This document shows, one piece after another, positions 1-5,211 of a DNA stretch of 7,893 nt (position 1 is its first letter; each line of letters opens with the position of its first letter). A program made the translations under genes and the position numbers. Source of the stretch: Deltaproteobacteria bacterium (GTDB taxonomy: Bacteria; Desulfobacterota; DSM-4660; Desulfatiglandales; B25-G16). The stretch spans positions 1,066,062-1,073,954 of the forward strand of contig CP070660.1 of NCBI GenBank assembly GCA_020355145.1, written 5' to 3'. The notes below the pieces were generated by a model that saw only the letters and a list, made by a program, of their open reading frames with translations, made no database searches and was not told where the DNA came from.

Positions 1-51
1 GCTCCGCGGTCAGCACTGCTGGCCTTCGTCCAGGGGGAAAGGAGCGCTAGG

Positions 52-84
52 CCCCAAGTGGAATATGCTTCGCATCCCACGGGG
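52..84. repeat. Imperfect inverted repeat (broken 12-bp hairpin)
   Basis: CCCC (52-55) pairs with GGGG (81-84), GTGG (58-61) with CCAC (77-80), and ATGC (65-68) with GCAT (72-75) around a TTC loop. The helices are separated by an AA bulge (56-57) and a small AAT/C internal loop. The right arm GGGG also belongs to an alternative pairing with CCCCG at 96-100, so two mutually exclusive folds can be drawn. There is no T-run after it on either strand, so it is not a standard intrinsic terminator. Confidence 0.55.
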
Positions 85-145
85 CAAGCATTTCACCCCG
101 GTAGGATCATCCTGACCTACCCAGTTAAATAATACCCCAAAGGCA

Positions 146-200
146 TTTCACGGGGCATGCGGGGCAGGCGGGGCAATCTTTTCACGGGGCATGCGGGGCA
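146..200. repeat. GGGGCA array with a 21-bp direct duplication
   Basis: A 21-bp sequence, TTTCACGGGGCATGCGGGGC followed by A, is present exactly twice, at 146-166 and 180-200, with a 34-bp period. Within it the hexamer GGGGCA recurs at 152, 161 and 170, then at 186 and 195, so units are nine bases long (GGGGCATGC, GGGGCAGGC, GGGGCAATC). A related copy, CACGGGGCAAGC, lies at 79-90. The 9-base step keeps a reading frame, but no open frame with a start uses it. It is too short and too irregular for a CRISPR array. Slippage or recombination between units, or tandem protein or RNA binding sites, would explain it. Confidence 0.7.
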
Positions 201-278
201 ATCATAGCGCAGAGGGCTGAAGAGGTATTACGGGCAATACGTCATATGTTATTTAAGGAGGGGCGGAAGGAATTACGC

Positions 279-1019
279 CTATTTTACTATTGGGGAGGCT
301 TCCTGATCAAAGGGATTGGTTCTCATGGCAAGGGAAAATAGATGGGGATAATTATCCTTTAGGTACTTCATATAATCGACCCATTGATGGACTAATAAGA
401 TATATGCCCTCTTTATATCAACGGCGAGGTGCTCACGGTCGGGATCTGGTAGCTGTCTTATATTTTCCCTGGCTTCCAATTCCTCGGTCAGGTGAAAGAC
501 CGCACGAAGAAGTTCTGTAAAGGACTCGTGTTCCAGCAGATTTGGGTTTTCCAATAATCGGAGCAGAAAATCCCTTTTTTCCATAAGGAAACCGCGTAGA
601 TATTCCAGTTCGACCTCCTGGATCTCAACCCCATAATCATAATTCTTTAGGCGTTTACTAACCCTGGAGAATTCTTGGTAAGACCAATCAGTGGTCACGA
701 TAAGCTCCTTTCTAATCCTATCCAATTTAGGGTCAAGGTCGGAAAGATATGTCAGGAGTCTTGTCCCCACCTCACTAAAGAAGGCCCCTATGACCATATT
801 CAACTTCTCGAGCCGGGCCCGCTTTTCCCTCATGCTCAGTAGCTGGTGGATTATCAGGGTAACCAGCAAGACCTCGATAAACACGAATCCAATATCCCCT
901 ATCAGATAGATGAAAATATGGTGAGGGTCCCTGAAGATTGCATAGTGAATGAGATAGAAAAATACAGATAATATAATCAAGGATAGTCCCAAGATAATCT
1001 GCCAACTGATACGTTTCAT
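279..1019 (-). CDS. Two-helix inner-membrane protein of unknown function (246 aa)
   Basis: I cannot name a function. The protein starts with MKR and a hydrophobic helix (about residues 7-27). A short polar loop with RDPHH follows, then a second hydrophobic helix (about 35-62), then a basic stretch (MREKRARLEK, about 63-72). By the positive-inside rule this predicts both ends in the cytoplasm. The remaining ~180 residues are hydrophilic, charged and mostly helical, with many Leu/Glu/Arg/Lys heptad-like runs and no cysteines or recognisable catalytic motif. The overall form resembles conserved hypothetical membrane proteins I associate with anaerobic deltaproteobacteria; that is recollection, not a search result. 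ATG at 1017-1019 has AAGGGG at 1029-1034, nine bases upstream. It is the third gene of the minus-strand cluster, 54 bases after the ATPase stop with no terminator between. No T-rich terminator hairpin is evident after its TAG. Confidence 0.8.
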   Translation of the reverse strand: MKRISWQIILGLSLIILSVFFYLIHYAIFRDPHHIFIYLIGDIGFVFIEVLLVTLIIHQLLSMREKRARLEKLNMVIGAFFSEVGTRLLTYLSDLDPKLDRIRKELIVTTDWSYQEFSRVSKRLKNYDYGVEIQEVELEYLRGFLMEKRDFLLRLLENPNLLEHESFTELLRAVFHLTEELEARENIRQLPDPDREHLAVDIKRAYILLVHQWVDYMKYLKDNYPHLFSLAMRTNPFDQEASPIVK

Positions 1020-1073
1020 GGCTCATTACCCCTTATCTTATCTAATTCAATAATCATTAACGTATGTGGGCAA

Positions 1074-2789
1074 CTAATCCTTCTTTCGCGCTGAAAGCGT
1101 CCTAAGCCGGTTTATAGCAGCAGCAAACTCCAGCCCCCTGAATTCCGCATAATCTCCCGTTGGCCTGGGCCCGAGCACATCCAGGCCCTTCTCTCTTGTG
1201 CCCTTTAGCACGGCATCAACTATGTCCCCCAGTGTCCTTGTCCCGTCCATATACCTCGTGGCATAGTATATAGCATCGCCTATGGCATTTGTCTGGCTTA
1301 TATCGACCAGTTGCTCCACGGCCCCAAGGTCTATTGCGTGAGTACCGAAGACTATAGACTGTAGACCCTTGGATGAGATCTTGACCTCTCTTCGGCCCTT
1401 GCTGGGGTCGAAACTGCGTGCTAAGGGGATCCGCTCTGTAATGGGCCCGAAGGATTCTCCACCTTCAGGTGTGCGCCCGGCCTTATGCCTCTCCGCGATA
1501 GTACGGGCCTCTATAGTCAGGTCGTAGGGTCTGTACTCCACCATACAGATAACAAGATCGGCGACATCGAAGTAATCTCCTGAACCCCCTATCGCCAAGA
1601 TCGTCGAGACACCAAGGTCCTGGTAAAGCTGGCGGATTTTATCTATGAAGGGGGTGATGGGTTCCTTATCCTTGGACACCAACTCCTGCATCCTCTGATC
1701 CCTTATCATGAAGTTAGTAGCCGAGGTATCCTCATCTATGAGCAGCACTTTTGCGCCCACTTCCAGGGCCTCTATGATATTGGCTGCCTGGGAGGTGCTT
1801 CCGCTGGCATCCTCTGTGGAGAACGCCCGGGTGCCTTGACCAAAGGGAAGATTGGTTATGAAGGGAGAGATATCCACCTTCTCGATGTATCGACCGTCCT
1901 CTGCCCTGATCTTCACGGTATATGGATTGGTCACAACGAACTCCCTCCCGTCCCCCATTATATGGTTATATATACCCAGTTCCAAGGCCCTGAGGAGCGT
2001 GGACTTGCCGTGGTATCCGCCACCAACAATAAGGGTGACACCCTTGGGTATCCCCATCCCGGTGATAGCACCTCGGTTTGCCAACTCCATCTCCACCAGG
2101 AGGGATTCCGGGGGCTCAAAGGGTACAACCCGACCACCTCTAAGGGGAGCTGGGTCTATCCCGCTGGCCCGGGGCAGTATTGCCCCATCGGCCACGAATG
2201 CCACAAGGCCTAGGCGATCCAGCTGATCCCTCAAGAAATCAGCGTCTTCGGATGTCCGTATATGTTCGTGAAGTGTCTTCTCATGGAGGTTCTTGTAGAA
2301 AAGGGAGGCATGTAGAATCCGGGGAAGCTCCTCGAAGAACATGGCCTGGGCATGTCCGCCTGCAATCCTCCTGCCGAAGGCCGGCAGCCCCATCACGAAC
2401 CTGGCCTCTACATATTCCTCTGTCACAAAGGCCGAGGTGCGTTCCAAGATCTCCTGCCCCGGCCGGTCTATGGATATTATGCCGCTCTTCCCGGTCCCCC
2501 GGTTGCCCTTAGAAAACCTCCTTGTAGCCTCAAGGAACCTCCGGGTAAGGAAGTCCCGTAGGGCCACCTCCCTGCTTTTGTTGCTGTAAGTCTCACTCGG
2601 GAATCCGGCCATCTTCCCTGGGACCTGCACCCGCACATGGCTGGGGGAGGCAAATGGGTCCCCCTGTACATGGTCCACGAGGAGGATGTAGTCCCCGCAG
2701 TCGTATTTGCCCTCTATGTCCTTATAGGCCTTGTATCCCCTGCCGTCTATCTTGTGCAAGACCTTCTTCAGGTCCGCCGCAGTCCTCAT
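1074..2789 (-). CDS. Predicted ABC-class ATPase, PF09818/COG3044-like (571 aa)
   Basis: This soluble P-loop ATPase has no transmembrane segment and so is not a transporter subunit in itself. The N-terminal part contains the family-like stretch IDGRGYKAYKDIEG (about 14-27) and a second P-loop-like motif, GNRGTGKS (95-102), followed by IDRPGQEILERTS. The main ATPase core has Walker A GGGYHGKS (256-263), a signature-like ASGSTSQAANIIEAL (about 328-342), and Walker B VLLIDED (348-354), with Glu353 as the likely catalytic base, then TSATNFM. ILAIGGSGDYFDVAD (about 397-411) follows, with a presumed switch region. The C-terminal ~150 residues are family-specific. Bacterial members are essentially uncharacterised; the trypanosome RNA-editing factor MRB1590 is a family member with an RNA-binding pore, so RNA binding is possible here. 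Its ATG lies 35 bases after the transketolase stop, with only a weak AAGG touching the start, which suggests co-transcription and perhaps translational coupling. Confidence 0.9.
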   Translation of the reverse strand: MRTAADLKKVLHKIDGRGYKAYKDIEGKYDCGDYILLVDHVQGDPFASPSHVRVQVPGKMAGFPSETYSNKSREVALRDFLTRRFLEATRRFSKGNRGTGKSGIISIDRPGQEILERTSAFVTEEYVEARFVMGLPAFGRRIAGGHAQAMFFEELPRILHASLFYKNLHEKTLHEHIRTSEDADFLRDQLDRLGLVAFVADGAILPRASGIDPAPLRGGRVVPFEPPESLLVEMELANRGAITGMGIPKGVTLIVGGGYHGKSTLLRALELGIYNHIMGDGREFVVTNPYTVKIRAEDGRYIEKVDISPFITNLPFGQGTRAFSTEDASGSTSQAANIIEALEVGAKVLLIDEDTSATNFMIRDQRMQELVSKDKEPITPFIDKIRQLYQDLGVSTILAIGGSGDYFDVADLVICMVEYRPYDLTIEARTIAERHKAGRTPEGGESFGPITERIPLARSFDPSKGRREVKISSKGLQSIVFGTHAIDLGAVEQLVDISQTNAIGDAIYYATRYMDGTRTLGDIVDAVLKGTREKGLDVLGPRPTGDYAEFRGLEFAAAINRLRTLSARKKD

Positions 2790-2824
2790 ACCTTGCCAGT
2801 TTGCTACCTTTATTTTTTGATCTG

Positions 2825-4861
2825 CTATTTATCCAACAACCCCTTGGTCTTCATTACCAGATTTTTGACGCTAAAGCCGAACTTGTCAAAGAGGACATCT
2901 TGTGGTGCTGAATGGCCAAAGGACTCCATGGATATTATCTCCCCTTCAAGGCCAACAAAATCTCTCCACCCCATGGGTGAACCTGCCTCGATTGCCAATC
3001 TTGCCTTGATATCAGGAGGAAGAACATGATCTCTGTATTTCTTAGTCTGACCTTTAAAGATCTCCCAGCTTGGCAGACTCACTACCCTTGACCTGATCCC
3101 CTCCGTCTTTAATCCCTCATGGGCATCTATTGCCAGATACAGCTCCGAGCCAGTTCCTATGATTATTAACTCAGGACTCCCCTCTTCTGGGTCTGCTACG
3201 ATATATCCACCTCTCTTAAGCCCGCCTGCATCAGCATATCTCCTCCTATCAATTATAGGAAGGCGTTGCCTGGTCAGGATAAGGGCTGTTGGCCCAGTTC
3301 TGTTTTCCAGGGCCACCTTCCATGCATAGACCGTCTCATTTGCATCGGCAGGCCTGATAACCGTCAGATTCGGGATAGACCTCAGGTCTGCAAGCTGCTC
3401 TATTGGTTGGTGGGTGGGGCCATCCTCCCCTACCCCAATGGAGTCATGGCTAAACACATAGATTACCCGTAGGCCCATCATAGCCGCCATACGTATGGCA
3501 GGTCGCATATAATCGGAAAAGATAAGGAATGTACCTCCGTAAGGGGTCAGCTTATTCAAGGCCAGGCCGTTAAATATCGCGCCCATAGCGTGTTCCCTAA
3601 CACCAAAATGGATATTCCTGCCCCCCCTATCCTTATCGAAGTCCCCTAATGAAGGGATATATGTCATAATGGAGGTTCCAAGATCGGCAGACCCACCTAT
3701 CAGGGAGAAGATCTTGGGTGCAATGGATGACAATACCTTTCCTGAGGCATAGCGTGTACCCATTGGGCCATCTTCCGGTAGAAAGTCAGGCAAGGGATCC
3801 TTCCACACATCCGGCAAAGAGCCCTTCATCATCTGTTCCCAGGACTTGGCCATCTCAGGATACCCCTTTGCATATCTTTCAAAAAACGAGTTCCATTCTG
3901 CCTCAAGCCTTTCGCCCTTTTCCCTTGCCCTGCGAAATCGCCCTAGGACCTCCTTGGGTACATAGAAGGATTTATCCTCTGGCCAACCGAAGTTCTTTTT
4001 CACTAACCTTACCTCTTCCTTTCCTAACGGGGCACCGTGGGCATCAGCAGAATCCTGCTTATTGGGGCTTCCATATCCTATGTGAGTCCTTGCGATAATC
4101 AGCGAGGGTTTGTTTCTCTCCCCCTTGGCCTGCTCAATCGCATTGGCAATTTCTTCCAGCTGATAGCCATCTACCTTTTGAACATGCCAGTTTTGGGCCT
4201 CAAACCTTGACCTAATGTCCTCTGTAAAGGTCATTTCCGTAGAACCTTCAATGGAGATCTTATTGTCAAGGTATATATAGACAATCCTCCCCAGGTTCAG
4301 ATGTCCGGCCAGGGATGCGGCCTCATAGGATAATCCCTCCATGAGGTCCCCATCACTGACTATCGCGTATATATTATGGGTAAACAGGTTGAAACCACGC
4401 CTGTTAAAGTAGTTAGCGAGGTATTCAGCGGCAATGGCCATGCCAACGCCTGTGGCAAACCCCTGGCCAAGAAGACCTGTTGTCATCTCCACTCCAGGGG
4501 GCCGTCCATATTCCGGATGACCTGGGGTCATGCTTTTCCATTGCCTGAATCTCTTTATCTCCATCAGGGGGAGAGTGTAGCCTGTCAGGTAAAGAAGTGC
4601 GTATAGAAGCATGGATCCGTGCCCAGCGGACAGGATAAATCTATCCCTGCCTGGCCAGTGGGGATTAGAGGGGTTATGTCTCAAGAACTTGTCCCATAGC
4701 ACGTAGGCTGCAGCTGCTGCTCCCATTGGCAGGCCTGGATGACCTGAATTTGCCTTTTCCACGGCATCTACAGAAAGTATCCTTATGGTATTGATACACA
4801 GCTCATCCATGGATTCTGGACTGACTCCTCCTCTTTTAGATCTTAGTCCTCCCTTCCCCAT
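2825..4861 (-). CDS. tkt: Transketolase (678 aa)
   Basis: Thiamine-diphosphate and Mg-dependent cytosolic enzyme that moves two-carbon ketol units between sugar phosphates (non-oxidative pentose-phosphate pathway). In the 678-residue numbering: KANSGHPG (about 36-43), GHG (80-82), PGHPE (113-117) and the ThDP/Mg motif SDGDLMEG...LDN (D170, N200). Next come the substrate loop HIGYGSPNKQDSADAHGAP (about 260-278), VREHA with the ThDP-activating Glu423, SHDSIGVGEDGPTHQP (471-486) and TRQR (530-533). The C-terminal domain ends with SFGHSAPQDVLFDKFGF. All three usual domains are complete, and the length is close to the usual 660-670. The first residue of the ThDP motif is Ser rather than the usual Gly, probably a tolerated variant. 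ATG 4859-4861 is chosen because GGAGG (4868-4872) sits six bases upstream and a promoter lies at 4904-4932. A GTG at 4921 would fall inside that promoter. It is the first gene of the cluster. Confidence 0.96.
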   Translation of the reverse strand: MGKGGLRSKRGGVSPESMDELCINTIRILSVDAVEKANSGHPGLPMGAAAAAYVLWDKFLRHNPSNPHWPGRDRFILSAGHGSMLLYALLYLTGYTLPLMEIKRFRQWKSMTPGHPEYGRPPGVEMTTGLLGQGFATGVGMAIAAEYLANYFNRRGFNLFTHNIYAIVSDGDLMEGLSYEAASLAGHLNLGRIVYIYLDNKISIEGSTEMTFTEDIRSRFEAQNWHVQKVDGYQLEEIANAIEQAKGERNKPSLIIARTHIGYGSPNKQDSADAHGAPLGKEEVRLVKKNFGWPEDKSFYVPKEVLGRFRRAREKGERLEAEWNSFFERYAKGYPEMAKSWEQMMKGSLPDVWKDPLPDFLPEDGPMGTRYASGKVLSSIAPKIFSLIGGSADLGTSIMTYIPSLGDFDKDRGGRNIHFGVREHAMGAIFNGLALNKLTPYGGTFLIFSDYMRPAIRMAAMMGLRVIYVFSHDSIGVGEDGPTHQPIEQLADLRSIPNLTVIRPADANETVYAWKVALENRTGPTALILTRQRLPIIDRRRYADAGGLKRGGYIVADPEEGSPELIIIGTGSELYLAIDAHEGLKTEGIRSRVVSLPSWEIFKGQTKKYRDHVLPPDIKARLAIEAGSPMGWRDFVGLEGEIISMESFGHSAPQDVLFDKFGFSVKNLVMKTKGLLDK

Positions 4862-4867
4862 TAAATC

Positions 4868-4872
4868 CCTCC
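4868..4872 (-). promoter_or_regulatory. Strong Shine-Dalgarno deciding the tkt start
   Basis: On the minus strand AAAGGAGGGA (4866-4875) contains a perfect GGAGG core, followed by GATTTA (six bases) and ATG at 4861-4859. This is ideal spacing and favours the shorter transketolase over the frame extended 20 codons upstream to a GTG at 4921. Confidence 0.85.
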
Positions 4873-4903
4873 TTTCACTATCCTCGGTTGAGAAATGGAA
4901 CCC

Positions 4904-4932
4904 GTTAAAGGACAGGGCCACGCCGTAGTCAA
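4904..4932 (-). promoter_or_regulatory. Candidate sigma70-type promoter of tkt
   Basis: On the minus strand, -35 TTGACT (4927-4932, five of six to TTGACA) and -10 TTTAAC (4904-4909, four of six to TATAAT) are separated by exactly 17 bases. Transcription would start near 4897, giving a leader of roughly 36 bases that holds the GGAGG site. The fit of position, spacing and leader is good, but the call is by eye only. It would drive tkt, the ATPase and the membrane-protein gene together. Confidence 0.55.
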
Positions 4933-5013
4933 ACCTAACCTATTGATTCTTAAGCTTATTGGTGGGTATGGGGTTACCCTGGCTTAAAGGATTAAAAAAT
5001 TTTCCTACCTCTC

Positions 5014-5062
5014 CTAACATGTTAAAGGGAGATTTTCAAACTTTTAAATCTCCACCTGTTAG
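5014..5062. repeat. Compound inverted repeat in the tkt-acn intergenic region
   Basis: GGAGATTT (5028-5035) and AAATCTCC (5046-5053) are perfect 8-bp arms around a 10-base spacer. An outer pair, CTAACA (5014-5019) with TGTTAG (5057-5062), encloses them, and TAACATGTTA (5015-5024) is itself a perfect 10-bp palindrome. The element lies about 150 bases from each flanking start codon. No T-run follows on either strand, so it does not look like a terminator. An operator for a dimeric regulator, or a fold in a long aconitase leader, are the obvious possibilities. Confidence 0.55.
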
Positions 5063-5211
5063 AATTTCCCTTGCAAAGGCAGGCGGGCTATCCCATTTCT
5101 TCACCCATGGTATGCTGACCCTTGTCAAATCCTAAAGGGCTTCACTCTTTTATTGCTTGTTGATGGGGATTATTGTATTTTCAATCTTGAAGATTAACTG
5201 AATAGGGAAAG

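Larger units (their letters stand above)
1..278. other. Gene-free, highly structured intergenic region
   Basis: No credible gene is seen on either strand. The longest relevant open frame is a 45-codon minus-strand stretch (147 down to a TGA at 10-12) without a ribosome site. The region is instead dense in inverted repeats: GGTCAG/CTGGCC (8-13 with 19-24), a broken 12-bp hairpin at 52-84, CGGGG/CCCCG (80-84 with 96-100), GGTAGG/CCTACC (100-105 with 116-121) enclosing AGGAT-C-ATCCT (103-113), and GTATT/AATAC (225-229 with 236-240). The 9-mer GCATTTCAC occurs at 88-96 and again at 143-151, and a GGGGCA array follows. This is seen directly. That it is a dispersed intergenic repeat or a structured RNA is inference. 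It lies downstream of the membrane-protein gene and may continue beyond the left window edge. Confidence 0.6.
4862..5211. other. Divergent control region between tkt and acn
   Basis: This 350-base gene-free stretch separates the transketolase and aconitase starts. It contains the tkt promoter and ribosome site near its left end, an AT-rich run with AAAAAATTTT (about 4994-5003), and a compound inverted repeat at 5014-5062 in the middle. Upstream of aconitase no convincing promoter is seen. The best candidates are TTGTTG (5157-5162) with TTCAAT (5180-5185) at a 17-base spacing, or TTGCTT (5153-5158) with TATTTT (5176-5181), both weak. A lone TTGTCA lies at 5122-5127 without a good -10. Aconitase may therefore depend on an activator or another sigma factor; that is inference. 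Confidence 0.6.

Noticed and set aside
10..147. Minus-strand 45-codon open frame through the hairpin region
   Set aside because: There is no good start codon, no Shine-Dalgarno and a composition dictated by the inverted repeats. It is bounded by TGA on both sides.
146..200. CRISPR array
   Set aside because: There are only two copies of the 21-bp unit, with a 13-base gap made of the same GGGGCA words, no spacers and no cas genes nearby.
255..263. Near-perfect Shine-Dalgarno AAGGAGGGG on the plus strand
   Set aside because: No ATG, GTG or TTG lies at a usable distance downstream, and the following plus-strand frames only run antisense over the membrane-protein gene. Treated as coincidence.
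775..1026. 83-codon minus-strand frame starting seven bases before the membrane-protein ATG
   Set aside because: It overlaps the real gene out of frame, has no family-like features, and the true frame shows clear membrane-helix periodicity.
1836..2226. Two overlapping plus-strand open frames of about 125 codons
   Set aside because: They lie antisense to the Walker A/B region of the ATPase, in two frames at once, as expected for shadows of a real gene.
2637..3029. 130-codon plus-strand open frame across the tkt/ATPase junction
   Set aside because: It is antisense to two well-supported genes, and its apparent hydrophobicity comes from the complement of their codons. It has no ribosome site or recognisable domain.
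4862..4921. Twenty-codon upstream extension of transketolase to a GTG at 4921
   Set aside because: There is no ribosome site before the GTG, and the candidate promoter (4904-4932) overlaps it, so the transcript would begin downstream. The strong GGAGG belongs to ATG 4861, and the extra residues do not resemble transketolase.
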